A stretch of 64,000 bases of DNA from Balneolaceae bacterium (GCA_018401935.1 JAGYJQ010000010.1:1-64000), one strand, 5' to 3'; positions 8,376 through 17,418 are shown, counted from the stretch's first letter. Numbers and translations: made by a program. Notes: generated by a model from the sequence alone, not told the origin.

Positions 8376-9578
8376 TTGAAACGAGCGGTCCTATTTTTTT
8401 CCAGTTTTGTTGCAGTGGCTGTTGTCATTTATGCCATGGCCATTATTCCAAATTTTACCGCCTTTAAAACCCTTTTCCAAAATGCAGAAGGGATGTCTGA
8501 AGGGAGTGAATATGTCGCTAACACCTATTCACTGGTCGATTTAACCCGCTTCATAGGCAACAAACCGGAACACGTAAGTCTGGTTTCTATGTCTATTGAC
8601 CGGCCCGATTCCAGTCTTTATTACCAGGAAAACCGCCCCCGTACCATGGGATCTTTGGGCAATCTTATTCTATTGTATACCTATGCACAAGCAGTTGAAT
8701 CTTCCAAATTGGATTCCAACGAAGAATTAGGCCTAGACGAAATATCTAAATATCGACTACCACTAATTAGCCAGAATGCGCACGATGGGGCTATTGAACG
8801 ATTGGTTACCGAAGAAAGTCCGTCGTTTACCTTAGAGGATGCCGTGCATGCCATGGTGGAGTTTAATGACTTGGTCTTGGCCGATTTTCTTTGGGCAAAG
8901 CTAGGGGTTTCTGCCCTGCAAGCCGGATTGGAGGAACTCAGAGCCTCCCTCGACCTAAAGGTTACCGAATTACCACTTCCCAATGCCGCTCTGTACATGG
9001 CCATTGCAGAGCCTGCTTCCTATCTACCGGTATTTAGCCCAAAACAAGATTCTCTTCGCATAGACTCTACTCAGAGAGCCCTATTTCACTCTAAAGCACT
9101 AGAAGATTTTTATAGCAAGACTGCCGATCCTGAGAGCTTTGCATCTGTTCAGGCTGCCTTTAAAGCGAACCGGATTAACCAAAATTTTATGCAAGAGCGA
9201 GATGCCCTTGCTCTTTTTCCACAGACCACGGCGTCCGAATTAGCTCAAATAATGCGTTACCTCTTGCTCGATGATCGGCTCGACACAGAACTTCAAGCTC
9301 ATATTTTAAATGCTTTGGGTTGGCCCAATGGTTCTACTACCGTCGCCCGAAGTTTTGAGTCCTATTATGCACACTACGACAGCCGCATGGGCCTATTAAG
9401 CGGGGTGGATTTTGGCACATCTATTTATACCGGAGAACGTCGAATCCAGGTCGTTCTTTTTGATGAACTTCCGGTGGCATTTTGGCATCACATGTCTGCG
9501 AATCACATGCAAGAAGATTTTCAACAGCGGTTGATCTGGGATCCCGCCCTTTTTCAAACTACTAAACTCGCCTTATGA
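8376..9578 (+). CDS. Membrane-anchored protein with degenerate class A beta-lactamase-like fold
   Basis: This 400-residue protein has an N-terminal signal anchor (about residues 4-24) and then a region laid out like class A beta-lactamase/serine hydrolases. Where the active-site S-x-x-K should be, the sequence reads S-L-G-N, so the catalytic Lys appears replaced. The equivalent of the S-D-N loop reads F-N-D, and no clear K-T-G is seen. It therefore looks like a pseudoenzyme, perhaps a peptidoglycan- or protein-binding module. The start is TTG at 8376, chosen because it gives an M-K-R signal sequence and the next ATG would cut the anchor. It overlaps the next gene by ATGA. Confidence 0.65.
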   Translation: MKRAVLFFSSFVAVAVVIYAMAIIPNFTAFKTLFQNAEGMSEGSEYVANTYSLVDLTRFIGNKPEHVSLVSMSIDRPDSSLYYQENRPRTMGSLGNLILLYTYAQAVESSKLDSNEELGLDEISKYRLPLISQNAHDGAIERLVTEESPSFTLEDAVHAMVEFNDLVLADFLWAKLGVSALQAGLEELRASLDLKVTELPLPNAALYMAIAEPASYLPVFSPKQDSLRIDSTQRALFHSKALEDFYSKTADPESFASVQAAFKANRINQNFMQERDALALFPQTTASELAQIMRYLLLDDRLDTELQAHILNALGWPNGSTTVARSFESYYAHYDSRMGLLSGVDFGTSIYTGERRIQVVLFDELPVAFWHHMSANHMQEDFQQRLIWDPALFQTTKLAL

Positions 9579-10048
9579 TCCGACGGTTATTGTATTTTTT
9601 TTGGATTTTACCCCTCTATATGGGTTTCATCACCCTGCAGCAAATAACCGTACATGTAGGTACGATACAAACATATGAACAAGGGGTTAGTATAGCGGCT
9701 GATGTGACCGATTTCGACATTAAACAAATAGCTGCCCAAAGTAACGGATATGTGGTTATCGAATTTCCCCTTCCCGACGGCACCCAAGCCGAACGTAAGC
9801 TCTCCCTATCTATTCAAATGGCGCAGCGAGTTATCGACACTCAGGTAATCCCTATCCGGTACCTAGAAGAAAGTTGGCAACCCATTGTGATGATTCCAAC
9901 CTACGAACTCCAGAGAAGCACCTCATTCTTAAATGCTATTATTGCACTCATAGGATTTATTATCACCTTTACTGCGGCTATTTTTGCCACCAAGTACGTT
10001 CGTACATCGACCCGAAATGATACGGATATTCAGATTGAACGAGTGTAG
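9575..10048 (+). CDS. Small two-helix membrane protein, unknown (DUF3592-like pattern)
   Basis: The 157-residue protein has one hydrophobic helix near the N-terminus (about residues 5-22) and one near residues 120-142. Between them is a roughly 95-residue extracytoplasmic domain with a YVVIEFPLPDGTQ strand pattern. The helix-beta domain-helix layout resembles DUF3592 proteins, but I see no decisive motif. It starts inside the stop of the preceding beta-lactamase-like gene (ATGA), so the two are translationally coupled and probably act together at the envelope. Confidence 0.6.
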   Translation: MIRRLLYFFWILPLYMGFITLQQITVHVGTIQTYEQGVSIAADVTDFDIKQIAAQSNGYVVIEFPLPDGTQAERKLSLSIQMAQRVIDTQVIPIRYLEESWQPIVMIPTYELQRSTSFLNAIIALIGFIITFTAAIFATKYVRTSTRNDTDIQIERV

Positions 10049-10120
10049 TTTCTGTCCAAAAACCCTCGCATCAAAGACTACCTACCCAAAGATTTTCGAA
10101 TCAAAGACCTTTCCTACCCT

Positions 10121-10855
10121 ATGACTACTCCCGGAACGCTATATCTCTTACCTAACACCTTGGGTAAAACCAACGGAAATGCCACGCATCCAGAAGAAGT
10201 ACTGCAAATTATTCGCCAGTTAGATGTGCTCATCGTCGAAAATATTCAAAATGCCACGCGTTTTTTACAATGGGTGGGTAACACGGTCCCTGAGTTTAAG
10301 ATTGAGTTTTATCCGCTGACCAAAAAAACATCTGATATTGACCTACTTGAATACATTAAACCCATAAGAAAAGGCAAGAATGCCGGGGTGTTATCCGAAG
10401 CAGGACTTCCAGCGATTGCCGATCCTGGGGCTCGCCTAGTGGAGTTAGCTCACAAATATCATATCCCGGTACGACCCTTAGTAGGCCCTTCCTCTATCTT
10501 TCTGGCCCTTATGGGTTCCGGATTTAACGGCCAGCAATTTCAGTTTCACGGGTATTTACCCATGGATGATAAGGCCTGTAGCCAAAAAATTCAGGAACTC
10601 GAAGGGCAGTCTAAGCGGCATGATATCTCCCAAATTTTTATGGAAACACCCTATCGAAATACGTCGATGATCACACGCATTCTTTCGCAATGTAAGGATG
10701 ATACCCGACTTTGTGTGGCATGTGATCTAAGTTTAGATAGCGAGGAAATCATCTCCAAACCGGTTGATGAGTGGAAAAAAATGCAGAAACATCCCGATTA
10801 TGATCCCTCAAAATGGAATAAGCGCCCCGTGATTTATCTACTGTACGCTCGTTAA
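10121..10855 (+). CDS. RsmI-like SAM-dependent methyltransferase (tetrapyrrole methylase fold)
   Basis: The 244-residue protein belongs to the tetrapyrrole methylase superfamily. It has an N-terminal GTLYLLPNTLG strand, a VLIVEN segment, the GVLSEAGLPAIADPG loop (about residues 88-102), and VRPLVGPSSIFLALMGSGF with the typical G-P-S-S turn. RsmI methylates the 2'-O of C1402 in 16S rRNA. This protein lacks the usual RsmI C-terminal domain and resembles the separate single-domain paralogue common in Bacteroidetes, so its substrate is less certain. It starts at ATG 10121. Confidence 0.85.
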   Translation: MTTPGTLYLLPNTLGKTNGNATHPEEVLQIIRQLDVLIVENIQNATRFLQWVGNTVPEFKIEFYPLTKKTSDIDLLEYIKPIRKGKNAGVLSEAGLPAIADPGARLVELAHKYHIPVRPLVGPSSIFLALMGSGFNGQQFQFHGYLPMDDKACSQKIQELEGQSKRHDISQIFMETPYRNTSMITRILSQCKDDTRLCVACDLSLDSEEIISKPVDEWKKMQKHPDYDPSKWNKRPVIYLLYAR

Positions 10856-10866
10856 TTCCGCTACAA

Positions 10867-10922
10867 ACTAAAAAATATAGTTTTAGTAAGCCACAAGTTT
10901 AGGTTTTTTGAAAACACCTAAA
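10867..10922. other. Two adjacent AT-rich inverted repeats
   Basis: Stem 1 is ACTAAAA/TTTTAGT (10867-10873 with 10881-10887). Stem 2 is TTTAGGT/ACCTAAA (10898-10904 with 10916-10922). Neither is followed by a T-tract, so they are not convincing intrinsic terminators. They lie between the RsmI-like gene and the amidase and could be RNA structures or operator half-sites. Confidence 0.4.
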
Positions 10923-10969
10923 AATACTATCTTAATGATCATCTTATAGTGCTATTTGCCCAAATACAC

Positions 10970-12373
10970 ATGGACCCAAAGCGGCCTTTACCTTTTTTTT
11001 CTGAACCAACCCTATCAGCCTTCTTGTCACGCAAGAATTTCTTGTGGCGGTTTACTCTACCCCTTCTGGTAGCTGCGGTATTTTTGTTTAGCAATTTTAG
11101 TGTTCATGCTAATGCTCCAGCATTAGAACGAACTGAGGGGGGATTTGGTGAAGAATCAGCAGCATTAGAACGAACTGAAGGGGGATTTTCTAGCTCTTCC
11201 GAAGACACCCTTCACATGGAGCGAATATCATTCGTACCAAGAGGCGATGGATTAGGATATGTAATTCGCTTTCATCAATCGACCCGTTTGGATTCCTTTT
11301 CGTTGATTCAACCAGCTTCCGATTTAATTCAACTAGAGTTGTTTCACTCCAATATCGACACCCTCGGCATACAATTCCCTACCTATAACGAAGATGTTCA
11401 AGAGGTGCGACTTTACAAGCTCGAGAATAGCTACGGGGTAGATATCTATCTCGGTCAACAGCTACAAGTCATTAGTAATGCCTATCCCGATATGCAGAGT
11501 AAAGATTTATTGGTGGCCTTAACCTATTCAACCCCTAGAGAAGTGGCGGTGTTCACACAACAATTTCTCGCCCGAAATTGGTACCTAAGTATTAATCCCG
11601 ATAATGCCCACGATATACTAGCTCCTACCGTGACTGGCCCTGCGAATCTGGATCAAGAATATGAACAAGTTAAAGGTAAACTCCGCTTTGATACGGTGAT
11701 CATAGACCCTGGACATGGAGGGCACGATCCAGGAAACATAGGCTACCGAAATGTCAAAGAAAAAGATGTGGTCCTCTCCATTTCCAAAAAGCTGGGGAGC
11801 TATATCGAGGAATACCTACCCGATGTGAAGGTTATTTACACCCGCGAAACCGATCGCTATGTTGATCTTGAGGAACGAGGCTCCATTGCCAACCGCGCAG
11901 AAGGGGATCTATTTGTATCTATTCATGCCGATGGTTGGACTTCTTCCTCGGTGTACGGAAGCTCCGTTTTTTTCCTTGGATTACACCGAAGCGATGCTGC
12001 GTTTGAAGTGATGAAACGGGAAAACTCGGTATTCACCAACCACAGTGATGAACTATTTAATCTAACCGAAGAAGACCTTCTTATTTACGAACTCGCCCAT
12101 TCTGGCTACATCGCCACGAGCGAACGAATCGCGTATATGATCGAAGATCAATTTAGAACACGGGCAAATCGTAAATCCAGAGGGGTAAAACAGGCCGGTT
12201 TTGTGGTACTTTATCAAGCCTCCATGCCCGCCGTCCTCATTGAGACAGGTTTTTTGAGCAACCCTGCTGAACAACGATTTTTAACCAGTGATTATGGCCA
12301 GTCAATTATGGCCTCAGCCATTTTCAGAGCCATTCGAGATTACAAACTAGAGTATGAAAAAACCCAAAACTAA
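10970..12373 (+). CDS. N-acetylmuramoyl-L-alanine amidase (Amidase_3, AmiC-like)
   Basis: The enzyme cleaves the amide bond between MurNAc and the stem peptide. From ATG 10970 the protein has 467 residues, with a signal peptide after a basic N-region (hydrophobic core about residues 24-40, ending His-Ala-Asn-Ala). An N-terminal region of about 180 residues with AMIN-like strands follows. The catalytic domain starts near residue 240: DPGHGGHDPG (zinc His), KEKDVVLSI, FVSIHADGW (zinc His) and LIETGFLSNPAEQ (catalytic Glu). Just after the signal peptide a 14-residue unit (ALERTEGGF...) is duplicated, encoded by a 42-bp direct repeat beginning at 11120. A GTG at 10949 is an alternative start. It overlaps udk by 20 bases. 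Confidence 0.9.
   Translation: MDPKRPLPFFSEPTLSAFLSRKNFLWRFTLPLLVAAVFLFSNFSVHANAPALERTEGGFGEESAALERTEGGFSSSSEDTLHMERISFVPRGDGLGYVIRFHQSTRLDSFSLIQPASDLIQLELFHSNIDTLGIQFPTYNEDVQEVRLYKLENSYGVDIYLGQQLQVISNAYPDMQSKDLLVALTYSTPREVAVFTQQFLARNWYLSINPDNAHDILAPTVTGPANLDQEYEQVKGKLRFDTVIIDPGHGGHDPGNIGYRNVKEKDVVLSISKKLGSYIEEYLPDVKVIYTRETDRYVDLEERGSIANRAEGDLFVSIHADGWTSSSVYGSSVFFLGLHRSDAAFEVMKRENSVFTNHSDELFNLTEEDLLIYELAHSGYIATSERIAYMIEDQFRTRANRKSRGVKQAGFVVLYQASMPAVLIETGFLSNPAEQRFLTSDYGQSIMASAIFRAIRDYKLEYEKTQN
11120..11201. repeat. 42-bp direct repeat in the amidase gene
   Basis: The near-identical runs beginning gcattagaacgaactga occur at 11120 and 11162, a 42-bp period. They encode two copies of a 14-residue ALERTEGGF-type unit directly after the predicted signal peptide cleavage site. 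The repeat is in frame. Confidence 0.8.
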
Positions 12374-12998
12374 TGCCTTAGTAATCGGGGTAGCCGGTGG
12401 AAGTGGGTCAGGTAAAACCACCGTGGTAAACCTGATATGTGATCATTTTGGCCAGCAAAACATTCTTCGTATCGAACATGATTCCTACTATCGAGATTTA
12501 AAGCATATGCCCTTTAAGGATCGACTTCAGCAAAACTTCGATCACCCGGCTTCTCTTGAGACTGACCTGCTAATCCAGCACCTCAAAGCCCTTTTGAAGG
12601 GTTACCCAGTACACGTTCCTCAATATAATTTCGCTGAACACATTCGTAGCGAAGACCATCTAGAAGTCCAGCCCACACCCGTCATTTTAATCGATGGAAT
12701 TCTCATTTTTAGTGAACCGGAACTACGTGAGCTCATGGACGTTAAAATTTTTGTAGATACCGATGATGATATTCGTCTGTTACGCCGTATTCAGCGGGAC
12801 ATTAGCGAACGTAAACGAGACCTTGACAGCGTGCTGCTCCAATACGAAACCTTCGTACGACCCATGCACTTAAAATTTGTTGAACCCAGTAAACGCTATG
12901 CCGACGTGATTATACCTCATGGAGGGAAGAATCAGGTAGCCCAAGAGATGCTTATTTCCATGATTCATCGTAAACTTGACGGTAGTTCGCTCAGCTAA
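12354..12998 (+). CDS. udk: Uridine kinase
   Basis: Udk phosphorylates uridine and cytidine in pyrimidine salvage. The 214-residue protein has the Walker A loop GVAGGSGSGKTTV (about residues 13-25). It also has the RIEHDSYYRDL substrate segment, NFDHPASLET, the PQYNFAEHIR motif and the FVDTDDDIRLLRRIQRD lid, all standard for uridine kinases. The start ATG lies 20 bases inside the end of the amidase gene, suggesting coupled expression. A 39-bp tandem repeat begins four bases after its stop. Confidence 0.93.
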   Translation: MKKPKTNALVIGVAGGSGSGKTTVVNLICDHFGQQNILRIEHDSYYRDLKHMPFKDRLQQNFDHPASLETDLLIQHLKALLKGYPVHVPQYNFAEHIRSEDHLEVQPTPVILIDGILIFSEPELRELMDVKIFVDTDDDIRLLRRIQRDISERKRDLDSVLLQYETFVRPMHLKFVEPSKRYADVIIPHGGKNQVAQEMLISMIHRKLDGSSLS

Positions 12999-13001
12999 TT
13001 A

Positions 13002-13102
13002 ATGTAACAGATTCATTTAGCTGGTTGATGTAGCTGGTTTATGTAACAGATTCATTTAGCTGGTTGATGTAGCTGGTTTATGTAACAGATTCATTTAGCT
13101 GC
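13002..13102. repeat. 39-bp tandem repeat, about 2.6 copies
   Basis: Copies begin at 13002, 13041 and 13080, each opening atgtaacagattcatttagc. The first two are identical over 39 bases and the third is cut short. Within each unit tagctggtt occurs twice. The array fills the gap between the convergent 3' ends of udk and coaX. There are no spacers, so it is not a CRISPR. Confidence 0.92.
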
Positions 13103-13108
13103 TTCTTT

Positions 13109-14032
13109 TCAAAAACAGCTCCTCCGGCTTAGAAACCGAAGGCCTTCAAGCACCAAATGAGGGCGCACCACCACCTTCATCCCATCCAAAGAGTGGTCTT
13201 TCTGCATTCCCACATTGAATCCAACGGCGGCGTCCTGTACGGGCCCATCTTTCCGCCTTTGATTAACTACCTGATCAAAGAACCAAATTGCATCTCCACC
13301 CGTAAGAATAATTTCTTGGGTGTTTGCTGCCCGAGCTACTTCCAAAATCATTCCTTCAATTCCTGCTACCCAAAAAGCATATTGCCCCCACCAAAGGGCG
13401 TTCTGAGTACTTTTCGGAGGAAATTCGGAAGTTTTCTGAGCAGAAGGAATAGGTAAATGAGGAGTTATTTGTTGCATACCAACTTGTACAGCCTTTAAGC
13501 CGGGAGCGATAACACCCCCATCAAACTGAGTCTGTGTCAAAGAATCCACCGTAACCGCACTACCTAAATCCACCACAACCACTGACCCCGAACAAAATGC
13601 ATGCGCTCCATATGCGGCAATTAACCGGTCCAAACCCAAACTATTCACAGGGCTATAATTAATGCGAAGATCCAAACCTTCTATGGAAGCGTGATCAAGC
13701 CAAACCACCTCAAAATCATACTTCTCTCCCAATATTCTAAATAGTTCGTTCAAGCGTTCTTTGGAAGGGGCATACACTAAACTTGCCACTATATATTCAG
13801 TACCTTCGCTTAAAAATTGCTGGAAAATCCCGCTCAACGTTGCCTCCCCCTCTTCCCATGACACCGTCTGGACAACGAATTCAGAGGCTTTTTCCGACCA
13901 TCTACCTAGTTTTAAAAAGCTACTTCCTCCATCTAAATAAAGCGAACGTTCCAGCCCTGTTGCCTGGGATGCCGCTTGGGGATCCTCGGCCAAAAGCTGC
14001 TGAATATGTTCAAGGGTTCGGAATGTTACCAT
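13109..14032 (-). CDS. coaX: Type III pantothenate kinase
   Basis: CoaX phosphorylates pantothenate at the start of coenzyme A synthesis. The 307-residue protein has the ASKHA landmarks of the type III family. These are the N-terminal phosphate loop LDGGSSFLKLG (about residues 33-43, in place of the more usual D-x-G-N-T), GLDRLIAAYGA (G-x-D-R), VVVDLGSAVTVD, and GGVIAPGLKAV. A GGDA motif near residue 242 closes the ATP site. The family is usually about 250-260 residues; the extra length is mainly an N-terminal helical extension and a C-terminal tail. PanB and CoaBC of the same pathway are also in this window. Confidence 0.9.
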   Translation of the reverse strand: MVTFRTLEHIQQLLAEDPQAASQATGLERSLYLDGGSSFLKLGRWSEKASEFVVQTVSWEEGEATLSGIFQQFLSEGTEYIVASLVYAPSKERLNELFRILGEKYDFEVVWLDHASIEGLDLRINYSPVNSLGLDRLIAAYGAHAFCSGSVVVVDLGSAVTVDSLTQTQFDGGVIAPGLKAVQVGMQQITPHLPIPSAQKTSEFPPKSTQNALWWGQYAFWVAGIEGMILEVARAANTQEIILTGGDAIWFFDQVVNQRRKDGPVQDAAVGFNVGMQKDHSLDGMKVVVRPHLVLEGLRFLSRRSCF

Positions 14033-14105
14033 TGTCTAAATAGTTGAGTCGTAACCAAGGCTAAGTTATCTTAATTTGAACAACAATATACTAAACCCCA
14101 ACACA

Positions 14106-14831
14106 ATGAACGTAGCAGATTCGATCGCCATCGTCACTGGCAGTAGCAGTGGAATTGGACAATCCTTTACCGAACAACTACTGCAAAAAGGCGCCACCGT
14201 ATATGGCTTATCCCGATCGCTTGAACGTATGGAAGCACACAAAAATCAACTGGGTGATGCGGGAGCGCATTACATTCCTGTGCGCATGGACATTTCCGAT
14301 CATGATGCGGTTGAACACTGGGTAAAACAGACCTTCACCGATGCAAACCACTATCCAGACATTCTCATTAACAATGCTGGACTTGGCTACTTCGATAATA
14401 TTGAGGATTTAGCCCTTGAAAAGTTTGAACAAATGATGCAGGTAAATGTTTCCGGAGTTTTCTATCTGACCCGCCATATTACCCCGCTTATGAAAGCCAA
14501 TCCCAATACCTGCCACATCATAAACATCGCATCGGTCGCCGCGCTCATGGGCAATCCTAAAATTTCGGTCTACAACGCTACTAAGTATGCGTTGAGAGGA
14601 TTCAGCGATGCTCTATTCAAAGAATTACGCTACGACGGGATCAAAGTAAGTTGCTTTTTCCCAGGCTCCATTGCCACCCGCTTTTTTGACGAAATTGATG
14701 AAATAGAAGCCCACAACGGGATGATGCATCCGGACGAGGTAGCAGAAACACTCCTCTTTGTACTCGAACGGTCGGATAATTTCCTGATCAGTGAGCTTAC
14801 GATGCGTCCACTTCAACCCAAAAAGCCATGA
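14106..14831 (+). CDS. Short-chain dehydrogenase/reductase
   Basis: This 241-residue protein is a classical SDR: TGSSSGIG NAD(P) loop (about residues 11-18), ILINNAGLGYF (NNAG motif), the catalytic Ser in NIASVAAL and the Y-x-x-x-K pair in YNATKYALRGF, followed by PGSIATRFF. A basic/neutral residue pattern after beta-2 (SRSLERME) suggests NADPH use. The substrate cannot be read from sequence. A TTG start at 14076 is possible, but the ATG at 14106 gives the normal SDR N-terminus. Its stop overlaps the start of the next gene (ATGA). Confidence 0.9.
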   Translation: MNVADSIAIVTGSSSGIGQSFTEQLLQKGATVYGLSRSLERMEAHKNQLGDAGAHYIPVRMDISDHDAVEHWVKQTFTDANHYPDILINNAGLGYFDNIEDLALEKFEQMMQVNVSGVFYLTRHITPLMKANPNTCHIINIASVAALMGNPKISVYNATKYALRGFSDALFKELRYDGIKVSCFFPGSIATRFFDEIDEIEAHNGMMHPDEVAETLLFVLERSDNFLISELTMRPLQPKKP

Positions 14832-15247
14832 GTCTAAGGGAGCTTCCTAAACAACTCCATAAAACAAATAATCCCGTGGGCATTACCATAATTATGCTCG
14901 CAATGATAAGCTCGTTCTTCAGTACCTCATGTTCGGTCACTACCGAGGGACCTAGGGTCACAGAACCCACTCAGCTTCTTCCAGACTCTGTGTACATTCC
15001 TTTACTCGCCAATATTCAACTCATGCAAGTGTGGAACAGTAGTTCAGATACTATGGCCTTAGATTCGGTGAAAAACGAACTTTTTAGAGTATTTAAGGTC
15101 AGTGAACAGCAATTCCTAGAAAGCCATCGGTACTATCAAAGTGATTTTGAAGGGCAGCGAGTCCGGTTAGATTCGGTGAAAGTTCTTATTGAAACAGAAA
15201 AACGGCGTGTTCAAGAATACGAACAAAACAATAAGCAAACGAATTAG
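14828..15247 (+). CDS. Small lipoprotein, possibly DUF4296-like
   Basis: The 139-residue protein has a hydrophobic stretch at about residues 19-35 ending in a lipobox-like S-T-S-C (Cys at about 36), so it is probably a lipoprotein. The mature part is mostly helical: a PLLANIQLMQVW helix, then VFKVSEQQFLESHRYYQ and a coiled C-terminal helix. This resembles the Bacteroidetes DUF4296 pattern, in which a conserved Phe/Tyr-containing helix follows a 'gis..qF..S..yY' segment. It is coupled to the upstream SDR gene by an ATGA overlap. Function unknown. Confidence 0.65.
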   Translation: MSLRELPKQLHKTNNPVGITIIMLAMISSFFSTSCSVTTEGPRVTEPTQLLPDSVYIPLLANIQLMQVWNSSSDTMALDSVKNELFRVFKVSEQQFLESHRYYQSDFEGQRVRLDSVKVLIETEKRRVQEYEQNNKQTN

Positions 15248-15351
15248 GTCGTCAACGAACAAAACAACGAACAAAACAACTAGATCGTCAAACAGGCCAA
15301 TATCCCACGAATTAGTAGGTGATTGAGTTAGTCATTTACGCAAACAGTTAG

Positions 15352-17325
15352 CTAGCTGACTACGCGGTAACTAAGCAATTCTTTAGGAATTTCTTCCATA
15401 AGTTGTTGACTGAGTAGCCAGTGAAAAGCAGAATCTACTCGTTCTTTACTCCAAGATAGCCGCTCCCGAATCTCAGAATAATTAAGACTCTCCGCAGAGC
15501 CTACCAAATCGAAAAGTTCTTGTACCTCTTCCATGGTTACGCCTTGCCGTCTGGATTGTTCAGCTCGCTCACAATTATCACAATGTCCGCAATCCTCAGG
15601 CTTGGTTTCTCCAAAATATCGGCGTAAAAATACCTCTCTACATACCATAGATTCCGCATAGAGTTGCATCCATTGTATCTTCTCTAAGGCATTTTTTTTT
15701 CTGCTTCGTACCATAGCTTGATCAATCGGAATGTTCTGCTGTCTTGGTTCTAAAAGCATTAATTCATATACCGACTCTTGAATGCGATAGCGAATCCATT
15801 GATCCTCATGCATTAGTATTTCTAAATACTGCTCAAATTCATCAAAACTCAAACTAGGTAGATCATCAAATAGTCCTTTGGCCTCATCCCATTCTATACG
15901 CAATTCTTGATGGTAGGCGTTCAACCCAAAACGACGTAAAAAACGGTCCATAAACAATTGCTTATCCAAGTCTTTTATCCCGTCAATGATATCCCGCATC
16001 GCCTCCGGAGTGTAGGAAAACTGCACCAACAACACACGTGAGCGTGCCTCTCGAAGCTCCAACAAACCCCATCGCTCGAAGGACTCTAAAATAGTTGCCC
16101 AACGTCTACTACTCCAACCACTTCTACGGCAAAGTGCATCAGCCGAAACCGCTACCCGGTCCAGCATTTCAGAACCGACGGCAAGTTCCAACGTATCACA
16201 CAAAATTTGATACTGCTTGGTTAATTCACTTATTGATGGGTACGCCTCTTCAATACGTTCTTTAGCTTTTCGTAGATGGGCTGGACGATAAAAAAGAATA
16301 GGGTAACTTTTTTGGCCGTCCCTTCCAGCCCGTCCAGCCTCCTGATAATAGGCCTCCAAGCTATTGGGGGTAGTCTCATGAAATACATACCGGCAATCAG
16401 GCTTATCGATACCCATTCCAAACGCGTTGGTTGCCGCAACCCAAGGAAGTTTACCGCTAATCCACTGCTGCTGAATATGTGTTCGCTTATCTGCCGATAA
16501 ACCTGCATGATAGGCCTTTGCTGATATCCCGTGACGCTGCAATCGCTCCGCCCACCGCTCGGTATTTTTTCGTGTCCCGGCATAAATCAACCCGTCACCC
16601 AAACCTTTCACTTTATCCAGGGTGCTCATCATTCGTTCAATGGTATGCTCAGTCCGGAGTACCCACCAAGTCAAATTTTCACGTTTAAAAGGCAGGCTAA
16701 TGGTCGTGTGCTCATCAAACCCAAGTACACTGCAGATATCTTTTCGTACCTCGGGTGTAGCGGTTGCGGTCAAGGCAATCCATTGTATGTGATCGGTCTT
16801 AACCGATAAATGCTCGGCCACCTGCCGATAGGCTGGCCTAAATTCATGCCCCCACTCCGAAATACAATGCGCCTCATCAATAGCAATCATACTCAAGGGT
16901 AAGTGTTCCAGTTCCTGCTTAAACCGCTCACTTGCTAGGCGCTCTGGTGCGCAATATAGCAGGTCATACATCCCGTTTCGAGCATTAACCAAGCGCTGCT
17001 CACTCTCTTTGAAACTAAGCTTGGAAGTAATATATGCCGCTGAAATCCCTCTATCTTGTAACTGTTTAACCTGATCTTCCATCAAAGCAACCAGTGGGCT
17101 TATCACCAAACAAAGTCCCTCAAAGCTTACGGCAGGTACTTGATAACAGAGTGATTTTCCGGCACCGGTGGGGAAAATAGCTAGGGTTTTTTGCCCCTCG
17201 CACACCGATCGAATTGCCTGATCTTGACCAGGTCTAAACGCCTCATATCCCCAATATTTTTGCAGGGAAAGCAGGCACTGTTCATACCTTTGCTCACTTA
17301 GACTCATTGATATGCTTGGATTCAT
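15352..17325 (-). CDS. recQ: ATP-dependent DNA helicase RecQ
   Basis: RecQ unwinds DNA 3' to 5' in recombination and repair. The 657-residue protein has motif 0 (FRPGQDQAI), Walker A FPTGAGKSLCYQ, IDEAHCISEWGHEFRPAY (DEAH box and aromatic loop), TATATPEVRKDI, GMGIDKPDCRYVFH and QEAGRAGRDG. A zinc-binding cluster follows (CREVFLRRYFGE...CGHCDNC, about residues 566-590), then a C-terminal winged-helix-like region. I see no HRDC domain. It is transcribed alone on the minus strand, upstream of leuB's 3' end with a 93-base gap. No strong terminator is visible in that gap. Confidence 0.93.
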   Translation of the reverse strand: MNPSISMSLSEQRYEQCLLSLQKYWGYEAFRPGQDQAIRSVCEGQKTLAIFPTGAGKSLCYQVPAVSFEGLCLVISPLVALMEDQVKQLQDRGISAAYITSKLSFKESEQRLVNARNGMYDLLYCAPERLASERFKQELEHLPLSMIAIDEAHCISEWGHEFRPAYRQVAEHLSVKTDHIQWIALTATATPEVRKDICSVLGFDEHTTISLPFKRENLTWWVLRTEHTIERMMSTLDKVKGLGDGLIYAGTRKNTERWAERLQRHGISAKAYHAGLSADKRTHIQQQWISGKLPWVAATNAFGMGIDKPDCRYVFHETTPNSLEAYYQEAGRAGRDGQKSYPILFYRPAHLRKAKERIEEAYPSISELTKQYQILCDTLELAVGSEMLDRVAVSADALCRRSGWSSRRWATILESFERWGLLELREARSRVLLVQFSYTPEAMRDIIDGIKDLDKQLFMDRFLRRFGLNAYHQELRIEWDEAKGLFDDLPSLSFDEFEQYLEILMHEDQWIRYRIQESVYELMLLEPRQQNIPIDQAMVRSRKKNALEKIQWMQLYAESMVCREVFLRRYFGETKPEDCGHCDNCERAEQSRRQGVTMEEVQELFDLVGSAESLNYSEIRERLSWSKERVDSAFHWLLSQQLMEEIPKELLSYRVVS

Positions 17326-17418
17326 GGATTGAGGGGCAGATTCTTATACACTAGCCCGGATACACGTTGTTCTCACTATTTAATGTTCCAACAACGCAAT
17401 AAGGGATCATTCAACAAA

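Noticed and set aside
10867-10922. Two hairpins after the RsmI-like gene as terminators
   Set aside because: Stems are AT-rich and lack a following T-tract on either strand; kept only as inverted repeats.
13002-13102. Arrays at 13.0, 40.9 and 52.4 kb as CRISPRs
   Set aside because: Units abut each other without unique spacers, and no cas genes are present.
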